NCBI GenBank assembly: GCA_905221615.1
Contig: CAJNDT010001269.1
Span: forward strand, 434,001-498,000
From: Symbiodinium sp. CCMP2592
Lineage: Eukaryota; Sar; Dinophyceae; Suessiales; Symbiodiniaceae
DNA: 64,000 nucleotides
Reading direction: 5' to 3'
A program made the translations under genes and the position numbers. Shown piece after piece: positions 38,468 through 50,600 of this stretch. Under the pieces are notes generated by a model. That model was not told where the DNA came from. It did no database searches and was given only the letters and a program-made list of their open reading frames with translations. Numbering within the stretch: position 1 is the first letter of the stretch; the number at the start of each line of letters is the position of its first letter.

Positions 38468-40787
38468 GTCATTGTCGGCAGCTTTCGGGTAAACTTCCCT
38501 CTCGGTCCCCTCCCCACCGTGCCACAAGCACGACGAGCACATCGTTGAGTGCAGAGTTGATCTGCTCGTTGCCACCACGAGATGTTTCGGCCAGCTGGAA
38601 TGTCCGCCTCTTGCTTGGCACCTCCAAGCCTTCCCTGCGCAAGCGCAGGCGGAAGTGCCGGCGACAGACATCGTGCCTCAACGGTAGCTCCAGTAAAGTG
38701 ATCACTGTAGAACTCTGGACCGCTGCTGGCTTTTTGGGGCACAGCATGCCGCACATCAGGCCACTGTTGGTCAACCATGGCCACAATTGAAGGTTTCGTT
38801 TCTGAACTGCACAGAGACTTGATTTGGCGAGAACCTGCAAATGACCACCACAGACATAAGGCCATAAGGTGACATCGAGCTCTTCGCGAGTTGTTGGCGA
38901 ACGCACGCTCTGCTTTTACGTTTGTCATCTTAAGCACAATTTGGGCCAAGGAGAATCAGGTGTTAAGGACTTGCCGGTTTTGCTCCGTGAGCGAGGCCTC
39001 CACCCACTCGCCAGAACTGGTGCGCATCCGGCCTAAGGCGAGGACTGTCCCTAAATGCGTGCATCTGCGCATTCTTTTGCACACTGCCGTGCCCCATTTG
39101 CATTGCACCCCGAAGGGTTGGCAGGATCACCAGTATGCGAAAAGTCTGCGAGCGAAATTGACAGAAAGGCCGACATGTGATGATTTGATCGCTGCTGTTT
39201 CTGACTCCGACTCTGCCGTGTTCCAGACGGGGCAGATAGACGACTGTGCCCGAACATCTGCATCCAGATGTGTCCTTACTACCAGGATCTCTGTACCCAT
39301 CCACCTGGTGGCCGACTTTATACTCCGTCTCTTCACCTGATGGCCGTGTTTGAGACTCTAGTGCGCGAGGCATACGGTCTTGAGCGGTTCCCTTTGCCAT
39401 TGGAGGGAAGCGAAAACTCAAGCACTTACTGCAAGCCACGCTTCCAATTGCAGCCAAACTTGCATCTACTCTTCTTGAGCTCCGAAATTCAGTAGTGTTG
39501 AGACATACGTTTTGGGACGCATCGAAGCAAGCAATTTCTCACATGCGGCAGCATATGGCAGCTGCTGCGGCCCAGAGGGATATTTAAGCATATGCACGTG
39601 TAGACTGATCCATGTCGATTTGTTTCGTGCTGGGATGATCCCATGCCGCTATTTCCCCGACTGCTAGTTTAAAGAGCCCAAATATGCAGCAGCTACTTGG
39701 TGTACACCACCCACACCATAAACCCAGAGCACAAGAGCTGTAACAACCCCAAAAGAGCCCCAGGGTCCACAAGAACTACGATGGAATTAGGGCTTGTCGG
39801 GTCGAATACAAAGCCCTGCACCGACAGCTCGTGTAGTCTGTAGGTGTGCCCCGAACACACGTCTGAGATCTTGTTTGACAGTGCGACATCATCTTCCAGA
39901 AGCAGTGTGGGAATGCCGGCAAGCACAGCCGTGTATGGACTACAGCCATTGATTGAGGTCAGGCTGCTCAGGGCATAAGTTGCTTCATTGAGAAGTGGTA
40001 CCTCAAGCCCCTCCTCATCAAGCTAACTGTTGAGCCTGTGCACAGCAATACGGATAATACGGCGATTTCACGGTCAACTCTGTGGGCTTCGGAACTGAAG
40101 CGAGCTTGGTGATGCCGCGACACTGAAACAATGAAAGAAGGCGCCGCTCTCATTATCGTCAAGGCCTGTTTCACCATCAAGCAACAGCACGCTCTGGTGG
40201 GGCCAAGATGGAGATCCCAGTTCGGCGGATGGCATTGAGAAGAGTCGTGGTCTGCCTGTCTGGGACAATCAATGCTGACGCCCATCGGAATCCACGACAG
40301 ACGAGCACGCGGATGATGTGCTGTGCGGAATCTTTTGTTCTTGTAGAACATGAGGTTCCCCTCTATCCTCTATGTGATTTGTCACTGACATGCGTATATG
40401 TGCTTCTGCCTTCTGGTTAGGAATCAGACCAACTTTGTCTCACTACGCAGCATGACTGCTCAAGGACCACCTAGCGAGTCCCAGGAAAAGACCGCTTACA
40501 GCCTGGGGGTTGTAGGACCTGTCTTCTACCTGAGCGTCAACCTTACGGTTTTAACTCTGATCATCCTTGCTTTGCCTGCTGCATTGCTTTTATCTACGAT
40601 CGGCTGCCTTGGGCTTTGTGACCGAGAGTTGAGTGGAATCCTCCGCTTTTCATAGGTTATCAGCCGTAAGGCCTCCGCATCCGATTGTGGATTGCTGCTT
40701 CGCTGCTGCTGCTCGGCACTCGGACTGCCTGATCCAATCAGTGTCTGATCACTACCGTTTTCCTGGCTCAGACCAAGTTCGGAACTT
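38468..40787. other. non-coding spacer, perhaps including the copia 2 leader
   Basis: No gene is supported. The 40440-40787 part could be the 5' untranslated leader or LTR of copia 2, but I found no matching copy at the 3' side. Confidence 0.45.
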
Positions 40788-42686
40788 GTGATTGGCCACG
40801 CCACCGAGAGAATGGCGACTCCGATCGGTTCTCCCCGTGTCCCCTCGACTGTCGGTTCTTCACTAGTGACGCCAGTTGCTCGGGATGTCGTGGAGCCCGA
40901 TGATAGTGCCCACGCATCTCGCTGCACTGCACCCGCCTCGCACGCTTCGCTCGCTCGCTCTGCTTCGCTGCTTGCTTCGCCGCCTGCTGAGGACGATCAG
41001 AGAGCTCAGCACCATGCGCCGCTTTTGCCATGCTCTGCTGCCGCTTTCGCAACGCCTGGCACGATGCACGCCGGCATGCTGCCTGCTTCTGCCACCGCTC
41101 GTGCTTTGCCTTTGTTGCCTGCCTTTTCTGCGTCCGCTGCTCCTGCTGCTTCCGCACCTGCCCTTCTTCCGACCGATTCTTTGTCTTGTCCTCTGTCCCT
41201 TCGCGGGGATCCAGAGGGCGCTCGGGCCCTCTTTGGGTCCGGGCCGGACGGCCGTGGTCCACCGATTTCGGACCCGGCGTCCTTTCGTCCACCGCGCCCC
41301 GATTCTTATGGGCCGGTGGCAGGCCGCGGTGGAGCCTCGCTCCCCGACGAGCCCATGAGCGAGCACCCGGGTGCACCCCATGTTTCCGTCGCAACGATTA
41401 CTGCGGCGGATCATGGTGGTGCTGCCCCCGCCACCGATAACGGCGGGAGGCTTCCCGGTCCCTGCGCTGTCAGGGCCCTGGTCGATGAAGCCATTGGGTC
41501 GGAAGCATCCGCGCGTATCGCCACCGATATTCTGGCGATCGCGCAGGGTGTGACCAATACCCAAGCCGACCTCGATATTCTGAGGAACGGCGTCTCGGAC
41601 ATTGCTGAAGCACTTGAAGACAAGATCCGAGAAATGTGGGAGCTTCTACAGGCCGAGATGAGGAGGGAGCGTGAACTACACACGATCTTTCAGGACTCCG
41701 TCCGCGATAGGCGGATTTCGGACCATGAAACTCTTGAAGAGCATTTTGCGAGGCTCAACTCGATGGTCAACGATCGATTCATTGAGTTTGATGAGCGGAT
41801 TCACCGATTCAACGAAAAGCGTGCTGGATCGATATCCATGCAGCTTGCTGAGACGATCCGCCACATCAAGCATTACCCTGATGCGCTGCAGCAAATTCAG
41901 ATCAATATCTCAAATGCTGAGGCGCGTATCGCTACGGTTGAGCAGAATGCTACACACCGTATCGAGGTCATTAGAACCGAAATGAGCCGTGCTCTCTACG
42001 ATCATAAGGAGAGTAACCGGGTTCTCATCGATCAGCTCACTGCTCGCATTCAGCATCTTGAGAGTGCTCATGTCCGCAGGGGTGGTTCTGACATGTCGAC
42101 GCCTTCGCGTCCGGAACGGACGCAGTTCTTCGACATCAGTGACCATGATGGGGATATCCCACGTCCCGCGGACATGCCGCCAGTTCCTGGTGCTCTATTC
42201 CCTGGCGGACCGACTACAGCCATTCCGAGATCTTCTTTGTTGGGTCCGATTGATCATGGCTCTCCGCCGGGATGCAATGCTGCGCCTGCTGAAAAGGCCT
42301 CAACGGTGCACTCTCAGACGAGTGGCATCAATCTTGATGATATTCTGAGGCGCGCGCAGCAACGAGTCGCTGATGATCATCCTCCTGAAAGTCGCGGGCA
42401 AAATAATCCTGTTGAGCCCGTCCGACAACATTATGGCCAAACGTCTGCCTCTTTTTCAGGAAGATCTCCGATTCCGACCGTTCCGTCCACAAATGCCGCC
42501 GGAGCGACATCCGGCCAAGCTCCGAGTGTCAGACCCTTCCCTGTCGATGATGATCTGGCCATTCGCAGTGGCGTCCGCTATGACCCTGAAACCCAGAGAT
42601 TTGCTCCAGAGCCCAAGCGGAGCCCTACGTTTCCATGCCAGATTTCGTATGATACACGAACTGTTCCGGCAGGAAAGGGACCTTGA
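40788..42686 (+). CDS. copia 2 gag, N-terminal part (coiled coil)
   Basis: The likely start is the ATG at 40812. Residues to ~240 are Ala/Pro/Ser-rich and probably unfolded. From about aa 240 to 430 the sequence is helical and coiled-coil-like (ALEDKIREMWELLQAEMRRE, EEHFARLNSMVNDRFIEFDE), then a Pro/Gly-rich linker. A TGA at 42684-42686 stops it, but the same frame goes on as RWYDAMLGRSNLIGSGSGAP, so the stop looks like a point change or a read-through site. Such a coiled coil before a capsid could help assembly of the particle. Confidence 0.6.
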   Translation: MIGHATERMATPIGSPRVPSTVGSSLVTPVARDVVEPDDSAHASRCTAPASHASLARSASLLASPPAEDDQRAQHHAPLLPCSAAAFATPGTMHAGMLPASATARALPLLPAFSASAAPAASAPALLPTDSLSCPLSLRGDPEGARALFGSGPDGRGPPISDPASFRPPRPDSYGPVAGRGGASLPDEPMSEHPGAPHVSVATITAADHGGAAPATDNGGRLPGPCAVRALVDEAIGSEASARIATDILAIAQGVTNTQADLDILRNGVSDIAEALEDKIREMWELLQAEMRRERELHTIFQDSVRDRRISDHETLEEHFARLNSMVNDRFIEFDERIHRFNEKRAGSISMQLAETIRHIKHYPDALQQIQINISNAEARIATVEQNATHRIEVIRTEMSRALYDHKESNRVLIDQLTARIQHLESAHVRRGGSDMSTPSRPERTQFFDISDHDGDIPRPADMPPVPGALFPGGPTTAIPRSSLLGPIDHGSPPGCNAAPAEKASTVHSQTSGINLDDILRRAQQRVADDHPPESRGQNNPVEPVRQHYGQTSASFSGRSPIPTVPSTNAAGATSGQAPSVRPFPVDDDLAIRSGVRYDPETQRFAPEPKRSPTFPCQISYDTRTVPAGKGP

Positions 42687-43103
42687 AGATGGTATGATGC
42701 AATGCTTGGCCGATCCAATCTCATTGGCAGCGGTTCTGGTGCACCTGTTCTCCATAGCGAGACTGGTACCTTCACGCTAGCACCGAACGCAAGCGTCACT
42801 GGAACACTTCGACCTGCTGCCACTGATGACGTCGATGGATGGACTATGCCTCCGATGCCCACCTTTAATGCTAGAACATCCGCCCCTGCACCCAGTGCTG
42901 CGCCATCCGGATTAGGTGGACCGCCGCCCGCGCATGGCGGTGACGGTGGTTCTTTCGGTGGTGGTGGCCCCAACGATAACGGGGGTGCATATGGTGGTGG
43001 TTTGTGGACATGGACACCACGGGTCCGGTTTCGGCCCTGGTGGCGGTGGTGGACCACCCAGTGCCCCGCCCGGCGGCCCGCCTGGTGGTGGTGGCCCTCC
43101 TGA
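42687..43103 (+). CDS. copia 2 gag, continuation after TGA (Gly/Pro-rich linker)
   Basis: This is the same frame as the N-terminal part. It runs as a Thr/Ala/Pro-rich then Gly-rich linker (GGDGGSFGGGGPNDNGGAYG). Near 43000 the Gly-rich reading passes to the +1 frame (GSGFGPGGGGGPPSAPPGGP), so a one-base indel is likely there; the end of this frame reads as Trp/Arg nonsense. Confidence 0.5.
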   Translation, partial: RWYDAMLGRSNLIGSGSGAPVLHSETGTFTLAPNASVTGTLRPAATDDVDGWTMPPMPTFNARTSAPAPSAAPSGLGGPPPAHGGDGGSFGGGGPNDNGGAYGGGLWTWTPRVRFRPWWRWWTTQCPARRPAWWWWPS

Positions 43104-44115
43104 CGGGAATGGCCTGCCTGATGGTGGACTTGATCCGCCTAGCATCAGGCCCTCCGGCCGGCCGAGCGGGAATGATACTTTCCAGTGCGAACGCTGCACC
43201 GGAACTTTCCCGACCACCGTGCGGCGATCGTGCATTTCTTGCCGATTCTCGTGTTGCAACGGATGTTGCCGAGATCCTTTGAGAATCTGTCTCGTGTGTC
43301 TTGAGAGACAGACTGGGAATCCGCCCGGTCCCAACGATACGGGATTCGGTGGACCCAAGGGCGATGGATCGCTGAGCGAGGCTAAGAAGGCGAAGTGCAA
43401 GTCCTTCCGACTCGATCCCGAGCCGGAGCCCGCTCAGCTGCGGCGCTGGATCGTCGACATGAAGGAGCGAGTTGCAAATGCATTCGCATACGATCCCGGA
43501 TACGCACTCTCGTGGGTTGAGATTCCCGATGGTACACGATATGAAGACCTTCTTGATGAGTGCAAGTACGGAATGCTTGAGAATGAATGCAACTCTGCAT
43601 TCCGCGAGTGCGTCAAATCCATTGCACTAAAGAATAAGACCCAGACCGAAACCGAGCGCATGCATACGATAAATCGGCGACTCGGCAGTAGGCAGATCTT
43701 GTGGTTGTTGTATGATTTCCTTCGACCACATGTCACTGGCGATTCGACCTTCAAGCTCGTCGATCTGATGAAGACCACGATTGATCGGTTTACTCATGGA
43801 TCCGAGCAGGAGAGGCTAGAAGCCTTCTCCAATCGGTGGGATCATGTTCTCGCTGGTATCTCAGTCGATCGTCCCGAAGATCCTGTTCTCTGCGCACTCT
43901 TCTATGAGCAGGTACGTGAGTTCCGCTGTCTCGAGCTCGATATGCAATTGTGGGACAGGGACGTGTCTGTCCGGAACTACGCGTATTTGCGGACTGTCTG
44001 CGTCAATGCGATTACAACTTACAACTTGGCGCCGGCGTCGCAACCAGGAGAAGATGTACACCGCTACTCGATCCACCTCTGCGCAAAGACGGTATGCTGC
44101 AGCTGCACATGGTAG
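43010..44115 (+). CDS. copia 2 gag: Cys-rich cluster and capsid-like domain
   Basis: After the Gly/Pro linker comes a dense Cys cluster (FQCERCTGTF, RSCISCRFSCCNGCC, CLVCLE), a pattern able to bind two or three zinc ions. A helical capsid-like domain follows (PAQLRRWIVDMKERVANAFA, LLYDFLRPHVTGDSTFKLVD, RWDHVLAGI, YEQVREFRCLELDM). The layout of the helical part fits copia gag (UBN2-type) capsids. Near 44050 the frame shifts by +1 and continues as the Arg/Ser-rich part below. The Cys cluster before the capsid is unusual. Confidence 0.6.
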
Positions 44116-44644
44116 CCCACGCAGATCCTTCTCAAGAAGCAAGAGGGGATCTAGATCTCCTGGATGCCGAGACTCAAGAAGAGGGAGTCCATACCGAAGG
44201 AGCTCGCCGAGGCGCTCGTCGCCCAGACGATCCTCCCCGAGGCGCGGTTCGCCGAGGCGATACTCGCCGCGCAGTCCGGGAAGGGCCGCTCCTGCCCCAA
44301 CGCGCCCTGCATCACGATCTCCACGAGGGCGAGAAATCTGCTACGATTTCAAGAACGGCAGATGTACGCGAGGAAGCGGTTGTAAGTTCTCTCACAACCT
44401 CAAGGGCAGAAGCTCCTCGCCGAAAGGATTCCCGCCTCGATCCCAGTCACCGATATCAAAGGAGTCTGGCATATGCTTCTACTATGCCCGCGGAACTTGC
44501 GCGAGAGGTGATAAGTGTCCGTATAAGCATGTGAAGCCTGGTGCTCCTGCTGAGAGCACTTCTGTTGCCGCCCCTGCGCCTGCTGAGCCCGCGCCGACAT
44601 CAAGGCGGGTTGACAGCCCGGCGCCAACGCCCTCGGATTTTTGA
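44050..44644 (+). CDS. copia 2 gag C-terminus: RS-rich linker and two CCCH zinc fingers
   Basis: The Arg/Ser repeat (SPRRSSPRRSSPRRSSPRRG) is followed by CYDFKNGRCTRGSGCKFSH (44339-44395, C-x7-C-x5-C-x3-H) and CFYYARGTCARGDKCPYKH (about 44470-44526, same spacing). These are CCCH fingers of the RNA-binding type and stand where copia elements normally have one CCHC knuckle. The frame ends in a TGA at 44642-44644 and overlaps the pol frame, which opens in -1 at 44641. Confidence 0.75.
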
Positions 44645-47600
44645 GAGGGGCGTGCCGCAACCCTCAGGCAATGACAGCATCCTCCTTTGGAGACTTTGCG
44701 TTCGCTTGTGCAGCATCATTCGATATGGCATGTCCGTCAGTCAAGCGGAAGACAGTGTCGTTTGGGAACACTGAGACCCGCGTGATAGAGTCTTCTTTCC
44801 CGGAGCCGGCTTTCGGCCCCGTCAATCGCGAGAGGAATTTGAGCTATTCGTGGCCGGAAAATATCCGTGGTCTGAATAGTGCTCGGGAGAGGCGAAGGGC
44901 TCATATGAAGGCTGTGCTGTGGCGAGAGCAGGTTTTGCTCGATGACATTGATGCCAAAACGTTAGGAAATGATGCTTGTGTTCTTGAGCTCACGCTTTCT
45001 CAGCGGAGCGCTTGCGAAGTCTTTGCTGCTGCTGTCAAGTCTATTAAGAGGGTACGGAGACTCATGCTTGACTCCGGTTGCGGTATAGACCTTATTGGTC
45101 TCGGTGATTTATCCCGTGATGAAAGGGATCTGATCGTCCAGAATGCAAAGATCAGCCTTCGGACCGCCAACGGGAAGACCAACACCAAGGGTGTTGCGCA
45201 TATGCGCATCGATGGTATCGATGAGCTAATTGAAGCTTATGTGTTGGAAAGCACGCCAAGTCTCCTCTCCCTTGGGAAACGATGTAAGGAGCTTGGTTAT
45301 CGATTCATTTGGGAGCCCTTTTGCGATCCGATATTCTTTGATCCGAAAGGGAAACGCCTCAAGGTCGACGTGATCAATAATATTCCATACCTTGCTCCAA
45401 GTGAGACAGAGGTAGTGGCCGGCCGACCTGATCTCCCTCGTGTGTATCCGGCTCTCCCAGCACCGATTATCGTCCACGAAAAGGTCGTTGCAGCTGGTGA
45501 AGAGCCTGGCAGCGAATTAGACGCTGTCGGAGAACTTGATCTCGATATGCCCAACGCCAAGAGCGTTCAGAAGAGTGCACCTGACGATAACAAGAAGGTG
45601 CCCGATAAGGGTAAGCCTCAGTCGCCGCCTGATGAACCTAGAGCGCGCGATCTGAGAGACGAGGCAAAGTCAATCCGTCATCTCATGACCCATCTCCCAA
45701 AGAACCCCTATTGCGATGCCTGCCAACGTGCAAAGATGGAAAATGTTAAATCCTTTCGCCAAGACTCACCGCGCGATAAAGGGTTTGAGAAGTTTGGCGA
45801 ACACGTTACCATCGACACAATGGTGTTGCATGGGCTCGGCAATCGCGGGAATAATGGGGAGACGGATGCTGTCGTCTTCTACGATCTAGCAACCGAGTGG
45901 CTGGAGAGCGTTCCCGTTAAGGGAAGAACGAATGCCGATACGCTTCGAGCATTTCAGCAGGTCTTTGGCGATCTTCGAGATGTGAACTCGTTCTCCATGG
46001 ATGTGGAGAGGAGGTATGCATCTTCTGCGATTCGGGAAATCTACTGTGATAAAGCCCGTGAGTTCATATCGACCTGCAAGAAAGTCGGCATATCTGTGAA
46101 GCACTCCACCCCGGGAATGCCACGAACTAATGCCATTGCCGAGAGCAAGGTGAAGCTTGTCCTTCATGGCGCACGTGTGGCGCTACGACAAGCGGGATTG
46201 AGCGCCAAATTCTGGCCTTATGCATGCAAGCACTTCTGCCATGCTCGCAACATCGAATTGCGCGAGGGTCAGAGTGCCTATGCGATGCGATTTGATGGTG
46301 TTGAGTTTGACGGTCAGATTCTGCCGTTTGGTTGCCTTGTTGACTTCTATCCTACGCCGGCACGAAAGCAGACCCGGCGGAGTCAGAGAGATGAAGTCGT
46401 CCTCGGCGATGGTGAGGAGTACGCCGTACCTGCGCCTGGAGACGACGGACTGATTGATGTCGAAATTGGTTTCGATGACGATGGTTATCTTGAGTGGATT
46501 GATGATGGAGACAATGATCAATCTGGCACTCTCCAGGGCGCCGACGTTGACCAACGCTTGTCGTCTTACCAACGCCCCAGTAAGTTCTCCCCTACGAGTA
46601 AGCCTGGTATTTTTCTGCGTTATCATTTTGAGAACGGGGGCAAGTGGGACGGTGACTACATTGTCGCCGATTTGGAAGACTTCAAACGCGATGCATTGCG
46701 TGCGAGCGTCCATCAAGTCAAGAAGATATATTGTTCACCCAAGGAGCGATGGACGTTCCCGATGCTCGCCGTGTACGACAAGCAGACTCGATCAATGTGC
46801 ATCAACGATCCTGCGATGAAATCCTGTGCGCCTCGGTCAAGTGAGCGCCTTGACGCCTCTGATATGCTCGAACTCGAAGATATCGATGAAATATTTGCCC
46901 TCGACGAGCCGACCCGAATGACCGAAGAAGATGTTCGGCGGGCTCGTGAGGCCGAGTTACGAGCCGAATCTTCTCATGGAGGAGGTGTCGACTACTGGGA
47001 TTATGATCCATCGAATCATAAGTGGACTTATCACGTAGTCGTCCCGAGAAAGGCGATGATTCATCCCAGTAAGACTCCCGGATCTATTGGCGAATCGCCT
47101 GATCCGTGGAAGCTGAGCACAGTGCGTATTTCGCATGTTCAGTATAAGGATAAAGGCCCGGTTACGATCTATGAAACCGGCTATGCCTTCGGCAAGACGA
47201 GACTCATGCAACTCTGGACAGGCACTGTCGAATTCTTTGATGATGGCTTTGCCCCATCCAAGAAGAAGTTACCTCCTTACCATGGGTCGGAGATCCTGGA
47301 GGGCGAGGGGGGTTTGCCTTATCGTCAGAGTGTGCCGCGCTCCGAGCGTATCTACAGAGGGTCTCGAAAGCCGAACTCTATCGACTCAGAATCCTGGCGC
47401 AGCATGAATCGCGCCGAACGGGAGGGATATGTCGAGGCTGAGCGCCGAGAAGCTGAGTCTCATGCCATGTCCCGAGAGGACTCTCGCGATGCTGCTCCTG
47501 TCGACATCGCTTTCGACTCCGAATATGAGTCGGGTGCTGAACGACATGATAAGGATTACTGGTATCACGATGTCGCAGCTGGCACGATCACCCGATTTCA

Positions 47601-50600
47601 TGTGATCGAGCGCCGAGCGCGCTTTAATCCAACCTCAGTGAAGGACTGTCCCGTCGATCCTGCGACCTTGACTGATGTCAGGATGACTATGGCCATGACC
47701 GATGGCACGGAGTTTACATTGCAGGATTCATGGAGATCATCCGATGTGCGATCTCTACCATGTCGATGGACAGGAAAGACCGTTTTCGTTATCGGTTCTT
47801 CTGCTAAAACACAGATCAGGGTTCGCACCAGTCTGCCGAATAAGGACGGCACAGAGCGCCGAGTGCAAACGGCGAATGGCTATTATGGCCACGCCTTGCG
47901 CGCGAAGGGACGTGTTGTCATCCCTGCCAAGTCCCGCGCCTGTGTTGTTACCGACCTTGAGTTTGAACCCCCAAGCGGTATGTCGGCCCGCCTTCAGCCG
48001 CTCCGCGGTAGTGGCCTCGATATTTGTCCGGCCATGTACACGTATAACGAGGGGGCAACCCAATCAGGGGTCGACGTCCTTAATCCTACCGACACCGACC
48101 TTGTTGTCGAGCCAGGACAGGACGTGGCAGTGGTTCAGTTCTACACTTCTGTGCTAGCCGCGGTTGAACTTGATTTCACGGATGAGGATGCCGGGGATGG
48201 TCTATCTGCCCCGGTAGAGCCCTCCAACGCTTGTGTGGCTACCGATGCAGCCCCTGCGATGTCTGTTCGTCCCGATCCTCATTCGCACCGCTCTCCAGAC
48301 TCTTCGGTGTTCTTCTACAGTGCATGTGTCGCACGGCCTGTTGATCGAAAGGAACGTGCCGCTAATCCCAAGGCCAAGGCCGCTCTTGATAAGGAGTGGA
48401 ATAAGCTCATCAACCAGGGCTGTTGGGATTACGCCTCAGTGCGTGAGTGGCGCGATGTATCTAACGAGGCCATGGCAAAAGGGGAGACGGCCCATGTTGG
48501 TCGCATCTTCGATATATGCGTTGAGAAGAACTCCGAGCTACCGGAATCCGATCCCAATCGAAAATTCAAGGGTCGTGTCGTGTTTGAGGGCTGTCATGTC
48601 AAAGATGAAGGCAACAATTGGGCGATTTTCTCCGAGATAACTTCATGCCCCGCGACCATGGAGGCAGGGAAGGCCGCTGATGCTTTCGGTCTTCTGCCCG
48701 GTCACGAAATACAAGTTGCTGATGGCGAGTCCGCCTACACTCAAGCTAAGCTTGGTGGCCCAGCCACATGGGTGCGACTGCCCAAAGATCGATGGCTGCC
48801 CGAATGGCATGGAAAGTATCATGACCCGGTTGTGCGTCTTGTATTGGCCCTTTATGGGCACCCGGATGCCGGTGGGTTCTGGGAACAGCATTGCGAAAAG
48901 GCTCTCCGCTCAGTTGGCTTCGAGCAATGCCCTGACTGGAAGAGCGTGTTTCGCCATCCCAAGCTTAACCTTATGCTCGTGGTCTACGTCGATGATTTTA
49001 AGCTCAGTGGACCAAAGGCCAATCTGGCCAAAGGGTGGGAGCTCATGGCATCAACGATTAAACTGGAGCCGCCCTCGAGCATCAAACGTTATTTGGGTTG
49101 TGAGCATGTTACTTTCTCACATGTTGTTCCTAATTCTTTTGATCCGCGCTCCTATTGGACGCGCTTCGAGGAACCCAAGAAGGCATTTCCCGAGCTCACT
49201 TTTGGCGATCGTGACACTACTGTCGCTCAGGGCTCTGTCGGTCCTCGCGAAATCCGAATGATCAAGTACGGTATGCGATCGTTCATGGAGCAATGTGTCT
49301 CTCGATACGTTGAGCTCTGTGGTCCTAAATACAAAGCCACCTTGCGGTCGGCTGACACGCCGTTCCTCGATGAGTCGCGACCGGAGTTCGATACTAATCC
49401 GGATCGTCCCGAGGTGAACCGCTTGTTGGGCCATCCCATCGATACGCCTGTGCCTCCTGGTAAGGGCGTTCTTGGTGACTGCGCTGCTGCTGTCCTGATG
49501 AAAATCTTGTATGGTGCTCGCATGGGACGATACGATCTCATTCGCCCCGTGCAGGCACTTGCTAGTCTCATCACCAAGTGGGATGGTTTGTGTGACAAGA
49601 AGCTTCATCGTTTGGTGTGTTATATCAATTCCACCCTCGATCTCAATTTGTATGGTTGGATTGGTGATGCGCCCGAGATGTTGGAGCTTGTGCTCTATTG
49701 CGATGCTGATCTTGCGGGCGACCGCACTGATTCCAAGAGCACTTCTGGCGTCTTCATGTGTCTTCTTGGCCCGCGTAGCTTTATGCCTCTTAATGCGCTG
49801 TCCAAGAAGCAGACCTCTGTGTCGAAGTCTACTCCCGAAGCCGAAATTGTCTCTCTTGATCACGCGGTCTATAAACTGGGACTGCCCGCTCTCTCCATGT
49901 GGGAGTATATGTTGGGCCGCCGTTTCCGTTTGCGTGTAATGGAAGACAATGAAGCTGCCATCCGTGTCATTGTCACTGGTCACAATCCTAATATGCGTCA
50001 TATGTCTCGTACCCAGCGTATCGATATTTCTGCGTTGAATGAACGCTACCACGCTGGTGACTTTATGTTCGTGACGTGTCCCTCTCAGTTTGAGGCTGGT
50101 GATATCCTGACCAAGGCCTGCACTGATGCTAAAGTGTGGGGTCGCAACCTTATGTCTATTGGTCATTTTCGTAAAGGTACTCTTATTTCCTCTGGTATGC
50201 TGTCTGCCGCTCCCGCTCTCCATGCTCTCCCCTCTGTCTGTCCAACCAGGGGGGTACATCTTGAAACGGGTCACAGCCCCTTCAACGATTTCATCCTCGA
50301 CATGTCTCGTCAGGGGGGTATTTCAATCGATGATGCTCACCAATTCGGAGCAGCAATAAAATGTATTCATATCGGAGGCGAAGGCATAATCCGATTCCCT
50401 CATGCTCGAAGTATCAATCTCAGTCTCGATGATAATGCAAAGGGGATTGCTATTTCGAACATCAGGGTTCCGCCTACGCCTGCGGTATGTATTGTCACTG
50501 TTCCGATTGCTGGCACCGCTAACAAAAGAGAAGCCGGTTTCAAGAGCAGGGGTTGGAAAGAAATGAGGGGAAACCTCAAAGAAAAAGGATGGGAAGCCAA

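Noticed and set aside
40768..41564. Two minus-strand frames over 200 codons opposite copia 2 gag
   Set aside because: They overlap the low-complexity Ala/Pro part of gag and show no domain.
49117..50274. 385-codon minus-strand frame inside copia 2 pol
   Set aside because: It lies wholly opposite RT and RNase H, which have clear motifs on the plus strand.
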